A DNA stretch of 64,000 bases from Campanula takesimana (lineage: Eukaryota > Streptophyta > Magnoliopsida > Asterales > Campanulaceae): positions 1,116,001 to 1,180,000 of the forward strand of contig JAOWBW010000112.1 of NCBI GenBank assembly GCA_026119855.1, in the 5' to 3' direction. The translations under genes were made by a program, and so were the position numbers. A model generated the notes under the pieces. That model was not told where the DNA came from. It saw only the letters and a program-made list of their open reading frames with translations, and did not search any database. Positions 35,453-47,477 of the stretch are shown here, piece by piece (the stretch's first letter is position 1; each line of letters starts with the position of its first letter).

Positions 35453-37494
35453 TACGCCATCTGTTTCATGTTACTTGAGACTTTTGGTCAATTTAATAGG
35501 AATTTTTACCAATAAGTCCCTCATACTAGATGGAATTTGCCAATAAAAACAGTGATTTTCCTATTTTACCTTAGGGTCCCTGAGTTGAAATGAAAACTCC
35601 CATAGAGTCCTTACTATAATTTAAATGACAACATTACCCCTGTAACCCCTACATAGAAACCCGTCTCCTCGTCTCTCCCCCTAATATGCGACTCATACTC
35701 CCTCTCTCTACTTTCTCTCTCCACCTTCTCCATCTCACCTCCGGCCACGCCTAACACCACCTCCGGCTACGACTTCCATCGGCGCCTCCACCACGCCGAC
35801 GCCCTGTCAGTCCATCGGCCATCCCTCTCTATCTTCTCATCCTCCGGCCACCATCTATTAACCGGCCGAAAGCAGTTTCGGGCAGATCTAGAACGGCAAC
35901 CAACTTCACTTCAAATCTCCGGTAAATCTCCACCTCCCACAATCGCCTTCTACCTCCTTCCCTCCTTCCTAATGCCCAGATCTTGCTCGAAGCATCCAGA
36001 TCTGCGTTTCTAGTGAGGTGACAAAGAAGAACATTAAAATATCCAGATCAGTTTTTTGTGTTTTCTAGGGTTGGTTCTTCAATTTTCAATTGTTTTCTGT
36101 TCAATTTTGAATATACAACTGATAAATGTTTTTCTAGGGTTTTTTGCTTCAATTTTTTCAACTGTTTTGTGTTTGATTTTGAAGCAGACAGCTGATAAAT
36201 GTGTTTCAAGGATACTTGATTCAGATATTCAGCTAGTTTTGGATTTGATTTTGAAGCATACAACTAATAAATGTATTTAAATGACACAATTGTGAAATGA
36301 AAGACTCAATTGAGAAATTGAGACATGAATTTGTCAGATTTAAAAGTAAAAAAATTAAGCAATTGTGGTGAATTGAGACATGAATTTAACAATTTTAAAA
36401 GTGATTTTTTAAAATTTCTCAATTGTTTTTTAGTTTAGATGATTTATCAGTTGTTTGTTTAGTTTGGGGGATTTATCAGTTGTTTTTTTAGTTTAGGAGA
36501 TTTATCAGTTGTTTGTTAAGAACATAATTGAGAAAAATTGTGAAAAAAGAAAAAAATGACACAACTGTTAAATGAATGTCTCAGTTATTAAACTCAAACT
36601 CATATGTAAACAACTGTGAAATGAATGTCACAATTATTATATTCAAATTCATGTGTGAACAAATGTGAAATGCATGTCTCGATTATTATAATAATTGTAA
36701 AAAATTGTGAGATGGATTTATCAGTTTTTACAAGTAAAAAATGAAAAAAAAAAAAAAAAAAAAAAACAGAACTGTGAAATCACACAACTGAGAAATGATT
36801 TTACATGTTAAAAATGAAAAAAAATGAACAACTGTGAAATCAGTTGAGAATGAAAAATTATTTTCTCAAAATTTTACAAGGGAAAAATGAAATTTTTATT
36901 TCTAAAATTTGTATTATGTGTTGAGTGTGCTTGTTGATTCGTCTTGACGACACGATTAAAACGGTGGTTTCAGATTATTTTTTCGATTCTTAATTTTTAA
37001 GATATTGCATTTTTAATTTTTTGGTGTAAATAAAAAGGAAGAGAGTGAAAGCGGGAGAGAGAAAGAGACGAGTGAGAGAAAGCGAACAAGAGATAGATTT
37101 GTTAGGAAAAAAAAAGAAAGAAAGCGCACAAGCCAGACGCGCTTAGCGTTGGCTATGCTATGCTCTGGTTAAATATCGTGGGCGCGTGGGAAGACAAGGG
37201 GCAGGTTGGTCCAGCGAAAATTGCAGGGACTTATTGGGGTGTTTTGTAAATATCAGTCCTTATTGGTAGTATTTATTTGGCTGAAGGACTTATTGGTCAA
37301 AGCCTCTATTTAATATCGTTTTGACAAAGACTTTATAAAAAAAATTATGATCCTAGTTATAAAATGATTCACCATAAAAAACACTCAATCACATTTTTTA
37401 TTTTTTATTAAGACCATCAAATTTTTTATAAAGATTTCGTCAAAACGATATTAAGTTGACAAAAAGTCTCAAGTGACGTGAAACGGAGGGAGTA
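35453..37494. mobile_element. Stowaway-like MITE split by a MULE-like insertion
   Basis: Left TACGCCATCTGTTTCATGTT-type end and right AAACGGAGGGAGTA. The arm sequence (ACTTGAGACTTTTGGTCAA against TTGACAAAAAGTCTCAAGT) pairs across the insertion, showing it was one short MITE before being split. Confidence 0.75.
35499..37305. mobile_element. MULE-like element with possible captured gene sequence
   Basis: Inverted ends GGAATTTTTACCAATAAGTC / GACTTATTGGTCAAAGCC. Flanked by ATTTAATA on both sides (8 exact; TCAATTTAATA / TCTATTTAATA if 11). The interior starts with CT-rich leader-like and proline-codon-rich sequence (35640-35960), followed by a field of diverged repeats containing CAATTGTGAAATGA (36280-36900). 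The gene-like part suggests a Pack-type element but no protein is recognised. Confidence 0.65.
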
Positions 37495-37706
37495 TATCCT
37501 TAATACAAAAAAATTCTTCTTTCCAACAAAATTTCAGCCGGTGCACGCACATCCCCTCCTTATACTGCAGGTCCGCCCCTGGACACATAGCTATTTTGAT
37601 TGATTTCCTGTCAATTTTGGGCTATAAATTACATGAGAGATATGTTACAGAGCTATTTTTGTTGATTTTCCGTTAATTTGGGACAAAAAGTTATATGGGC
37701 GATATG

Positions 37707-38198
37707 TAGGGCTGTTATACGAACCGAGCTGGCTCGAGCTCGGCTCGGGCTCGGTTCGTGAAAGCTCAAGCTCGAGTGAGCTCGAGGTGAAGCTCGAGTC
37801 GAGCTCGAACCAATTGCAAAGCTCGTTTTTGTTATCGAGCCGACCGTGTTCGGCTCGTTTAGCTCGTTAAAAGCTCGAGTTCGGCTCGATAAGCTCATTA
37901 AAATTGAATTTTTGTTTTCGAACGGCTCGAACTCGGCTCGATAAGATCGAATTCGGCTCGATAAACTCGTTAAGACCATATTTTTATTAAAAAAATGTTT
38001 AAGCTCGAGCTCGGCTCGTTAAAACTCGAGTTCGATATCGACTTGAGTTGTTCGCGAGCAGCTCGCGAGCTCGATTCGACTCGAGATCGAACAAGCAAGT
38101 GGGCTCGAGCTCGATAAAAGCTCGAGCTCGATAAGTTTTAAACGAGCTCGAGCTCGACAGCCCAAAGCTCGACTCGGCTCGGCTCGTTTACAGCCCTA
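37707..38198. mobile_element. hAT-type MITE rich in CTCGAG motifs
   Basis: Ends TAGGGCTGTTATACGA / TCGTTTACAGCCCTA. Perfect 8-bp duplication GCGATATG (37699-37706, 38199-38206). Interior is built of GAGCTCG / CGAGCTC repeats that pair end to end. No gene. Confidence 0.9.
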
Positions 38199-38717
38199 GC
38201 GATATGTCATAAAGCTATTTTGGTTGATTTGCAGTTAATTTTGAGTTGAAAATTGTATGGAAGATATGTTATAGAGCTACTTAGGTTGATTTACTATTAA
38301 TTTGTGCTGAAAATTGTATGAGAAATCTGGAGTTAAACACCTATTTGGTCATTAACCTATTGATTTGTTTTTCTTTTGATCCTTAACCTATTTTGGTTTT
38401 CCTTTTGGTCCTTGATGTACCTAGGTGCAGGATAAAGTGGTCCTTAACCTATTTTAGTTTTCCTTTTGGTCCTTGATGTACCTATTTGCCGGACAAAGTG
38501 GTCCTTAAAATCGTCGACATGGCTTGTTGACCGAAAGGAAAACCAAAATAGGTCAAGGACCACTTTGTCCTGCAAATACGTACATCAAGGACCAAAAGGA
38601 AAACTAAAATAGGTTAAGGACCACTTTATCCTGCAACTAGGTACATCAAGAACCAAAAAGAAAACCAAAATAGGTTAAGGACCAAAAGGAAAACAACTCA
38701 ATAGGTTAAGGACCAAA

Positions 38718-39526
38718 TCTATATATATATATTAAAGTTGGCGAGGAGGGCTATGGCTTTGACACATACACAAACATAGGTTAAAGCTTCATTTGTGTGA
38801 AGCCACATCATCCATATCCTAAATGTGTGTGACTTTTGATATTCTCTTTATTAGCTAATACTATTAGCTCATAATAATAGTTATGATATGAGTTAACTAT
38901 TACTATTAATAGTAATAGTTAACTATAATAGTTACTATACAAGTTAACTATTACTATTAATAGTATTAGTTAACTATAATAGTTAACTATATTAGTTAAC
39001 TATTACTATTAATAGTATTAGTCAACTATAATAGTTACTATAATATATAACTATTACTATTAATAGTATAATTAACAATAATAGTCACTATACAAGTTAA
39101 CTACAATGGTTACTTTATAAATTAACTATTACTATTAATAATATTAGTTAATCATAACAGTTATAATATATGTTAATTTTTACTATTAATAGTATTAGTT
39201 AATCATAGTAGTTACTATATATGTTAACATTATTATTAATAGTATTATTGAATTATAATAGTTACTATAAATATTGTAATAAGTATTATTAATAGTATTA
39301 GTTATTGATATTATTATATAGATTAATTTTTACTATTAATGGTTAAGATGATGTTTACTATTTTAGTTAACTATAATTAAAAAATTATTTTTCATTTACA
39401 ATATATTTATATTATAAAAAACTGTTATGCTACTTTATTAAATTAAAATATAAAAAGAGTAAAATGCAAAAAAAAATAAAAAAATAGCAAATTAGTTACT
39501 CGTGCAGAGCACAGGTTACCCACTAG
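38718..39526 (+). mobile_element. Non-autonomous Helitron, 809 bp
   Basis: Begins TCTATATATATATATTAAAG and ends with a hairpin (CTCGTGC-AGA-GCACAGG) plus CACTAG; inserted between A and T. The interrupted fold-back element gives the empty site: the mirror arm reads CACCTATTTGGTC, so GACCAAA|TAGGTG was contiguous before insertion. Carries an AT minisatellite. No Rep/helicase coding. Confidence 0.9.
38860..39325 (+). repeat. AT minisatellite inside the Helitron
   Basis: About seven diverged units of roughly 60 bp based on TTAACTATTACTATTAATAG and TAGTTAACTATAATAGTTAC. Confidence 0.7.
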
Positions 39527-39860
39527 TAGGTGCTTAACTCGAGAAATCTGAGAGTTGTGTCACAAAGTATGTTTAAGTTGTGTCTCCAAAATAGTGTTTG
39601 AGAGTTGTGTCGCAGAGTATCTGAGTGATGCGTCACAAAGCGCTTGAAATTTTTAGCGGAAAACTTGAGTTGGGAGTATTTTTGTACTAGGGATTCTAGT
39701 GGAATTGAGAAAAATTGACTCTTCATAAAGAAAAAACATTAAACTGAGGAGCCTTAGTCGAATTTACTCAAAAATAAATAAATCAAGATCCTATCTTTTC
39801 ATACAGACGTGCCCAAAACGAGTTAAGCTTGTGCTTGGGGCCCATTAGTTTAACCCTCAC

Positions 39861-39982
39861 ATTTTTTTTGAAATCCTAAACAAGCTAATTCAATTCTAGT
39901 GAGCAGGGTATCGAACCCAAGATATCTACGACGGAGAGACTTAAATCTGCTCAAGATGCCGTTTGGGCACAAACCCTTTGGC
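39861..39982 (-). mobile_element. tRNA-derived SINE, about 120 bp
   Basis: Flanked by a perfect 14-bp direct repeat AGTTTAACCCTCAC (39847-39860, 39983-39996). On the minus strand it has a tRNA-like head (GTTTGTGCCCAAACGGCATC), a B box GGTTCGATACC, a short body and an A-rich tail next to the duplication. Structure and target duplication are those of a SINE. Confidence 0.83.
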
Positions 39983-40350
39983 AGTTTAACCCTCACTTTT
40001 GGTCATTAGATTTTGCTACTACTGCTTGGCTTGAAATAAAAGCTATTTTGATCCATCTAAAATAAATTTTATATTCCTAATTAGGTATCATTATTCATAT
40101 TTATTCATATCATTCATGGATGCAACGCATAAATAAACAAACCACATTTTTTTTTTTTAAAAATATGAATTTTGGGATGGAACAAATTTTTGTAAAAAAA
40201 AAAATATTCACTTCTTCCCGAAATGAATGTCTGAAAACTTTCAAATTTACTATTGACCAAGGCCAAGAACAACTTTAGAAGTTTTTTAGACATTCATTTA
40301 GGAACGGAGTTAATATCATTTTTTGATACTGGTAAAATAAACCATATAAT

Positions 40351-41336
40351 TGTTAGCAGTTTACAACGGGTTACAGAATAATAATTGAACAATAAACTGG
40401 AAATACAGAAAATTAAAATCAGATTGTGGTTTGCACGAGCCCAGTTAGTCACTGTCTCCTTAAGACTTATTCGTCACCTCACCACGTGTGCTTGAGTTTT
40501 GTCGGAACGCTAGCCTCCCAGGATAGAACGTGCGGACCGGGGGCACTTTGCACCTAAGTTTCCCGGCGAACTGAATTGAGCTTGGACAGAATCACCTCTT
40601 TTAACAATGCAAGGAGGCCAAGGAAATCGCAGAACAATATGCAGCAAAAGAAAGATGGAGGAAGATTGTTTTTCAGTGTGTTCTAACCAGTTTGTGAACA
40701 CTCCTTTATATAGCTGCACAAAGCCAAGAATCCGTAACTGAAATCTGCCATTAAACTCGAAATTAAAACACTGTTTTAATTTAAAATTTTCAGTTTTTAT
40801 TTGCTGTCCTTAATCTTCGAAATTAAGACTGCAATTAACTCATTGATCCTTGGCAGTTACAGTGTTTGAAATCAAAAACAGCTCATTATTTTTTGATTCA
40901 CAAATCAAAAAATATAACAAAAGGTGGGTTGGTCCGACTAGGCCATTTCGGTGCTACATTCGTGTCCGCAAGACGCGCCCATGCACGAGTACGCACCTCG
41001 CAAGCCAAATTTGGGATTTGATTTGCACCCCCCCCTGCGCGCGAGAGAGAGCCTCTATGCTACTTAGTCTTGAACACTACTCTAGTGTTCAAGTCTTTAT
41101 ACTAGCAAAAGGTTCATTTCCCTTCCAATGTGGGATAACCACATTTTCACTTTTCAACCCACTTACTTTGAGCATTCATATCTCATTCATCTAATAACCA
41201 TTTTGGACAAATTAATACTTGATTTCATTCTTCTCACGGAGTAGAACACAAACCCATAATCAAATTTGTCGTTGGACAAAATTACCCTTATGGAAATTCC
41301 GCATAATTTCCTTCAAAACCACACTATTTTCCAACA
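40351..41336 (-). repeat. Copia 3' LTR
   Basis: Starts TGTTAGC and ends CCAACA on the + strand. Very similar to 51813-52798 with few substitutions and short indels. A TATA box on the minus strand (TATATAAAGG, 40712-40703) gives its orientation. Confidence 0.93.
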
Positions 41337-41347
41337 ATCCCCCACAT
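41337..41347 (-). other. Copia polypurine tract
   Basis: Minus strand TGTGGGGGAT immediately upstream of the 3' LTR; the standard plus-strand primer position. Confidence 0.8.
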
Positions 41348-41539
41348 GAAGGAAATTCATGAGGATAGGTGATCAAGTCCGGCAGTTGAAAACCTGCACA
41401 TGATAGGTAGGGTCTGCCCTTTGAACCTTCCCTTGCAAGATATATTTACTCTACTCGCTAATCAGTAGACACGATGTCCTTGAACTGCTAGCTTTTTATG
41501 TAGCCGATCATATACTTTGCACAGGTATCGCCCTAACAC

Positions 41540-41889
41540 TAGGGATGGCCAAACCGAACCGGAACCGGAAAATCGGACCGGAACCAGACCGGAAAAGCCC
41601 AGAATCGGAGCAAACCAAGGAGGAAACCGGAACCGGACGAACCGGAACCGCAAGGCATCCGGGCCGGTTCAGGGTCACATATATGCCGAACCGGACCGGA
41701 ACCGTAACCGGACCGAAAATCCCTTGTTTTTCAATAATTTTAAAGGGGGGGACCGGAACCGGACCGAACCGGAACCGGATTGTGCCAAACCGGAACCGGA
41801 ACCGGGGTAAGCGCGGGCCAGTTCAGGGTCACACTTTTGCCGAACCGGAACCGACGGTTCCGAACCGGAACCGGTTTTGGACATCCCTA
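41540..41889. mobile_element. hAT-type MITE rich in CCGGAA motifs, copy 1
   Basis: Ends TAGGGATGGCCAAA / TTTGGACATCCCTA, perfect 8-bp duplication CCTAACAC (41532-41539, 41890-41897). The body is AACCGG / CCGGAA repeats with a fixed AT-rich core (CCCTTGTTTTTCAATAATTT). Both strands are open for long stretches because the repeat lacks stops; these are not genes. Inserted near the 3' LTR of the Copia element. Confidence 0.92.
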
Positions 41890-41975
41890 CCTAACACAAT
41901 TCAGCTCTCATAGCTGTGTCCATTATGGCCCTGGAGCACAATGCCTGGTTCTGTGAGAAGGTCTAAGAATTAAGC

Positions 41976-44007
41976 TGTCGCGACCCGAAACCCTAGCACT
42001 ATTTTATTGAGTTTATTTTATTTATTTTTTTAATTTATTTATGGGTGCATTTTATGTTTCTTAATATTTTATGTCTAGCATTTTAAATTGATCAATTGTG
42101 CTAAGTGTGAAGATAGGGGATTTAGTTGAAAAGGGTTTATGTGTTCAATGTTATAGTGGAGGGGTAAATTGTGAAACTTTTCTTTAATATCTTAACTACT
42201 CCCCCTCCCTCCCTCACTCTCCTGCATACTCCCTCCTTCCTCACACACACACACACACTAGTTTCTCTCTCTCTCTCCATTGTTGTTGAGGTAAGAAAAG
42301 CTCCCCCCCTTTTTCCTTCATTTTGGTCATCTTTTATTCTTCATTTCTTAATGCTCCTTTTATATAAAATGTTTAGATCGTCGCTAGGATCGTGTAGAGC
42401 TAAGAAAATTCGAATTCCGTCTCATTTCATAATTTCCAAGTAAGTTGCTTTTCCCCCTTTTTATGCTAAAAATGTTCATTCTAAGTTCATATAATGCTAT
42501 GATGACTACATTTTGCTTCTTGGTTGAATTTAGAGATGATTTATATTTTGTTCATCTTTTGTGATTTTTATGAAGGTTGAATCATTTCTTGGATTTGTGT
42601 GTAGATGTTGTTATATAAGCCTTTTATAAGCTTATATAGTGTTTTAGTACCTTAGTATGCTAGTTAGAAGTGTTAGATTTTGGTTGAGTTGTGGAATGGG
42701 AAGAAATGGGTAAGAATTCCGCCATTTTTGCCGATTTCCGGCAGAACAGGGGTCTTGGGCGACCGCCCGCTTTTGGGTTGGGCGACCGCCCACTCGGTCA
42801 GTTGGTTTTGGTGTTAAGCAATGATTTTGGGCGACCGCCCATGGGGGCTATGGGCGACCGCCCATGAGGGCTGTTCTGAAGGTCTCTATTTTTGAGTTGT
42901 TTTAAGAGTCAAGCTTGGTCTAGGCTCGGAGTACTACCCTAATTGAGTTAAATGGTCATCGTGGAACACTTTAGTGTTTGGAATTGGTTCCTTTGTGAAC
43001 AAATGTGATATGGAAATTGATTAATTATTGTTTGGGAATGTTGGAACACCTTTATTATGCGTGGTTGGTTTTATTTCATCCTTTGGTGATTATTTGGCAT
43101 GGTTCCCTACTTTGGAATCATTGATTGTTTATCAAGCTAGTATTTATTGCTTAAGCGTCTACTTGAAAGTCCAGCTGGTATATGTGGTTGTGTCGGGCGA
43201 TGTGAAGATTATAATGGCAACCGAGCCGAGTTCATTATAATGTGACCATTGTTTTGCCCCTTATTTTCCTCCTCCAGATTGGCCTCGGTTGAGATGAGCT
43301 AGCTCCCTTTGGTGAGTATTCTAGCTAGTTGGTTATGGGTTATGACTCTGTGTCATGTTCCCTTGTTACTATTGGTTCTTGGTTCCGGTACCGGGTTATT
43401 ATCTTCAGCTGTTATGCTACTCCGAAGATTGGTTGATTGGGTGAAACTGCGCAGCAATTGTTCTATCCTTTTTGGTGGAAACCTCGGCTTATATCATTTG
43501 TTACTTGTTTATTTCCGGTGCTATCTGTTATCTTCTAATTGCTATGTGATATGTGAGAATTATTATTGTTCATTGCATAATAACATGTCATGTAGTTGCA
43601 TAAGTGGCTTATTGAGATTTATCTCACCCCTTTATTTTATCTTTGTTTTTCCTTAACCCCCCCCCAGGAGGAAAGTGATAGAACTCGCTGATCACGAGAA
43701 GGGCATCGAGAGGATTCGTGACTTTTGGGCAGGTTGTTGTTCGGTTTACATTGTTGCTAAATGTATAACCTTGGGGATAGTTTACCAAACTGAGACGTCA
43801 TTAAGGGTTGTAATATTTTGTATTTTGGTGTAAGCTTGTGGAGCTTACACTAGTTGTGTTATTTTTGTTGTCTAAGAAACGATTTCTAAAACTTTGTATT
43901 TCATCTTTTGGTATTAAGAGGAATTTTTATCTTCTATATTTTGGTATTTGTTGTTAAGTCGACGTCCAGCTCACGAGTTCCCGGCCCACGGGGTCGGGGT
44001 CGCGACA
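41976..44007 (+). mobile_element. Solo LTR 1 (family A), 2.0 kb, in the Copia element
   Basis: Begins TGTCGCGACCCGAAACCC and ends GGGGTCGCGACA, flanked by TAAGC on both sides (41971-41975, 44008-44012). No internal retrotransposon sequence, so a solo LTR, probably of a Ty3/Gypsy-type element. Carries four exact copies of GGGCGACCGCCC at 42757, 42780, 42829 and 42852. Confidence 0.9.
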
Positions 44008-44241
44008 TAAGCCTCACATAATTATTCTCAAAGCGGCCCACACTTCTTTCTCACATAGGTGATTCTTCAAGCAACCCGTTTTACTTCTCATAAGAATCAT
44101 TAAAAGCCAACGGCTTAACCTCATTCTTCTCGGGATGTCACTTTTAAGGAATGGGTATGGGGTAACCCCCACAGTGACGCTATAAGTCTTTTAACAGTTA
44201 GGTTGTCCCTTTTGAACCTAGATCTTGGGATCTCCAGTCAA

Positions 44242-44984
44242 CTATGTTGGGTTTTCCGCTGTGTTTAACTTCTCAAGAGGCTTTAATCCCATTCCCATTG
44301 TCAACTTTGCAACCGCTTTTTTACTTAACCCTTTGGTTAGCGGATCCGCCAAATTATCTTTTGACTTTACATAGTCAATAGATATGGTACCAGTTGCAAT
44401 TAGTTGCTTAATGGTATTATGTCGTCGACGTATATGTCTAGACTTACCATTATACATATGATTTTGTGCCCTACCAATCGCAGATTGGCTATCGCAATGT
44501 ATACAAATTGCTGGCACAGGTTTATCCTAATTTGGAATATCTTCTAGAAATTGGCGTAGCCATTCGGCTTCCTCACCACAATTATCTAATGCTATAAACT
44601 CAGATTCCATGGTTGATCTAGCTATAACAATTTGCTTAAAAGATTTCCATGATATAGCTGCACCTGCCAATGTGAATACATATCCGCTCGTAGACCTTGA
44701 GTCTTTGATATCTGATATCCAATTAGCATCACTATATCCTTCTATCACCGCTGGATGTCTATAGTAGTGTAATCCAAAATCACGAGTATATCTCAAGTAC
44801 CTTAGTACTCTTACTATACCCTTCCACTGATTTGTTCCAGGATTACTAGATACCAGCTCAATTTGCTCACAGCATAAGCAATATCCGGCCGAGTACAACT
44901 CATCAAGTACATTAGACTTCCAATGATTCTTTAATACTCTAATTGAGACACCGGATCTTATCTATTCTTTGAAAGATGAAGATT
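44242..44984 (-). pseudogene. Copia RNase H fragment
   Basis: Copia-type RNase H: GYSDANWISD with STSGYVFTLAGAAISW, STMESEFIALD, then CDSQSAIGRAQNHMYNGKSR and DPLTKGL. An in-frame stop near 44527 and a disrupted stretch at 44880-44984 break it. Confidence 0.9.
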
Positions 44985-45242
44985 TTAGTCAAACGGAGTA
45001 CTCGCAATTCCATTGTCATCCTTACTAAATTTCTCAAGAATTTTATCCACATAATGAGTATGACTTAATACAAGTCCATTGGATATTCTAGAAATTTTAA
45101 CTCCAAGGATTACGTCCGCAACGCCCAAATCCTTCATGTCAAATTTTGAATTCAACATGTCTTTGGTGGATTTAATCATCTTATCATTACTCCCAATGAT
45201 AAGCATGTCGTCTACATAAAGACACAAAATGACATAGCCATT
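44985..45242 (-). pseudogene. Copia reverse transcriptase, catalytic part
   Basis: Contains the YVDD catalytic motif (CLYVDDMLIIGSNDK) and DLGVADVILGVKI. An in-frame stop at its upstream edge (about 45243) separates it from the rest of pol. Confidence 0.92.
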
Positions 45243-46571
45243 TTACGTGGTTTTAGTATAGACACATTTGTCACATTCATTTATTTTAAATCCACTTTGC
45301 ATCATGGCGTTATCAAATTTTTGATGCCATTGTTTTGGTGCTTGTTTTAAGCCATATAATGACTTTACTAACTTGCACACCTTGTTCTCTTGTCCATGTG
45401 CAACAAACCCCTTGGGTTGTTCCATGTAAATTTCTTCTTCTAAATCTCCATTTAGAAAAGCCGTTTTTACATCCATTTGATGTATTTCAAGATTTCTCAA
45501 AGCGGCAATTGAAAGTACAACTCTTATTGATGTTATTCTTGTGATGGGAGAATATGTATCAAAATAGTCTAGGCCTTCTTTTTGTCTATAACCTTTAATT
45601 ACAAGACGGGCCTTATACTTGTCAATTGTTCCGTCCGCTTTCATTTTTCTTTTGAAAATCCACTTATATCCTAGTGGTTTACTTCCCGGAGGAAGATCCA
45701 CTAATTCCCAAGTGTGATTTTGCAAAATGGAATCAATTTCACTTTTAATTGCTTCCTTCCACAAAGGTCCTTCCGAAGAGCTAACAGCTTCTTTATAACT
45801 TTGTGGTTCACTTTCTACCATATAGGTTAGAAATTCCGGACCAAAGGATTTTTCAACCCTAGTTCTTTTGCTCCGTCGAGGTTCCACCTCTTCTTCTTCT
45901 TCTTGTACGTGTTCTTCTTCTATTGAATCTATAACCCTAGTCGATGAGCTTGCCTCATTTCTTGATTTACACGGGAATATATCCTCAAAGAAAGACACGT
46001 TTATTGATTCCATTATAGTATTCTTGTGTATATCTTCAATTTTTGAATCATACACAAGAAATCTATAAGCACTACTATTATGTGCATACCCTATAAATAT
46101 GCAATCAATAGTTTTCGGCACAATTTTCACCTTTTTAGGTGGAGGTACGGCTACCTTTGCAAGACACCCCCACACTCGCAAGTGTTTGTAACTTAGCACT
46201 CTTCCATGCCATAGTTCATAAGGGGTTTTGTCTTGTTTCTTTCGGGGTATCCTATTTAACACGTAGTTAGCCGACAACACGGCTTCTCCCCACATGTTAT
46301 CCGGTAATCCCGAACTTATTAACATGGCATTCATCATTTCTTTTAATGTCCGATTTTTCCTTTCGGCAACACCGTTTTGTTGGAGTGTATAAGGTGCGGA
46401 GGTTGTATGTTTAATTCCATTTTGTGCACAAATTGCTTCAAATGGAAATTCATATTCACCTCCCCTATCACTTCTTAGCACTTTAATATTCCGGTTTAAT
46501 TGATTCCCAACTTCATTTTTATAGAGAGTAAACTTCTCTATAGCTTCATCTTTACTTTTGAGAAGATACAC
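45243..46571 (-). pseudogene. Copia integrase C-terminal part and reverse transcriptase N-terminal part
   Basis: Integrase core with NGVAERKNRTLKEMMNAML, then a linker of Glu repeats and RRSKRTR, then RT beginning ALRNLEIHQMDVKTAFLNG. A frameshift in an A-run near 46570 separates it from the preceding integrase segment. Confidence 0.94.
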
Positions 46572-47317
46572 ATAAAAAAAATTGTGTCATCATCTACAAA
46601 AGTCATAAAGTACTTATTGCCTCCACGTGATTGTGTTGATTTAAAATCACATAAATCTGTATGAACCAATTCAAGTGATTCACTATGTCTTTCAATTGAA
46701 TGGAATGACCTTCTTGTTAACTTTGCTTCTACACAAGTTTCACACTTTTGTTTACAATCAACTTTAAATTTTGGAATAAAATTTAAATTTGTTAAACGAC
46801 GTATAGAATCAAAATTAATATGTCCAAGTCTAGCATGCCATAAATTAGATGACTCAAGCAAGTAAACGGAAGAGATATTCATTTCATTAGCTTTTGGCTT
46901 AACCACCATTACACTTAGCTTGAACAAGCCATCATTGACATAGCCTTTTCCTACAAACATTCCACTCTTAGACAAAGTGACTACATTGGATTCAAACACA
47001 ATACGAAAACCATGCTTAATTAAAAGCGATCCGGACACCAAATTCTTCCGGATATCGGGCACATAAAGCACATTGTTGAGAGTTATCTCCTTCCCGGATG
47101 TCATCTTCAAAACCACCTTCCCTTTACCTTTGATTTCGGAAGTGGCCGAATTCCCCATAAATAGCTTCTCACCATTTTCCTTAGCAACAAGAGTACTAAA
47201 CATGTCTTTGTTGGAGCACACATGTCTAGTAGCACCGGTGTCAATCCACCACTGATTTGGGTTTGAACCCACCAAATTCACCTCGGAAATCACAGCCGCG
47301 AGGTGCATCTCGGACAC
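46540..47317 (-). pseudogene. Copia protease and integrase N-terminal part
   Basis: Protease with WWIDTGATRHVCSNKDMF (catalytic D-T-G), then the GAG-pre-integrase finger (LWHARLGHINFDSIRRL, with two Cys) and HTDLCDF at the start of the integrase core. Confidence 0.93.
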
Positions 47318-47477
47318 GTCCTTAGCATGCCTTCCACCAAATTTGCTTCACGAGCCTTCATGGGCGCCTTGCAAGCATAAGACTTGTGGTCTTCACCACC
47401 ACAATTGTAACAAGTTCCAAGGAACTTCTTCTTGGAAACACCACCCTTAGGTCCCAAGTTGGACGGTTTGGACACAA
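47290..47477 (-). pseudogene. Copia gag zinc-knuckle fragment
   Basis: CYNCGGEDHKSYAC is a Cx2Cx4Hx4C knuckle. A one-base frameshift separates it from protease. Its 5' side is cut by solo LTR 2 at 47478. Confidence 0.88.

Larger units (their letters stand above)
34808..37581. mobile_element. hAT element, non-autonomous, 2.8 kb
   Basis: Inverted ends CAGTGGCGGACCT / AGGTCCGCCCCTG, the CAGNGGCGGA form common in plant hAT elements. Flanked by GACACAGA (34800-34807) and GACACATA (37582-37589), an 8-bp duplication with one mismatch. No transposase. Interior has AT-rich sequence, a tRNA-like stretch and a nested Stowaway. Confidence 0.82.
34742..38330 (+). repeat. Tandem repeat of about 62 bp, broken up by insertions
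   Basis: Units begin AGCTATTTTGRTTGATTT and end GAGATATGTTACAG. Recognisable units start near 34742, 37588, 37641, 38212 and 38275. The hAT element 34808-37581 sits inside the first unit and the hAT MITE 37707-38198 inside the third. No coding function seen. Confidence 0.6.
38330..39540. mobile_element. Fold-back MULE-type MITE split by a Helitron
   Basis: Inverted ends GAGTTAAACACCTATTTGGT / its complement with one change, and a perfect 10-bp duplication GAGAAATCTG (38320-38329, 39541-39550). Apart from the Helitron, the interior is one long palindrome of GGTCCTTAACCTATTTT-type repeats (about 400 bp). Confidence 0.83.

Noticed and set aside
37653..37979. Open frame rich in Ser/Arg on the minus strand
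   Set aside because: Falls in the GAGCTCG repeats of a hAT MITE.
41517..41913. Overlapping open frames on both strands with Asn-Arg-Thr-Gly repeats
   Set aside because: They arise from CCGGAA repeats of a hAT MITE; both strands are open and there is no gene family match. The same applies at 60545-61021.
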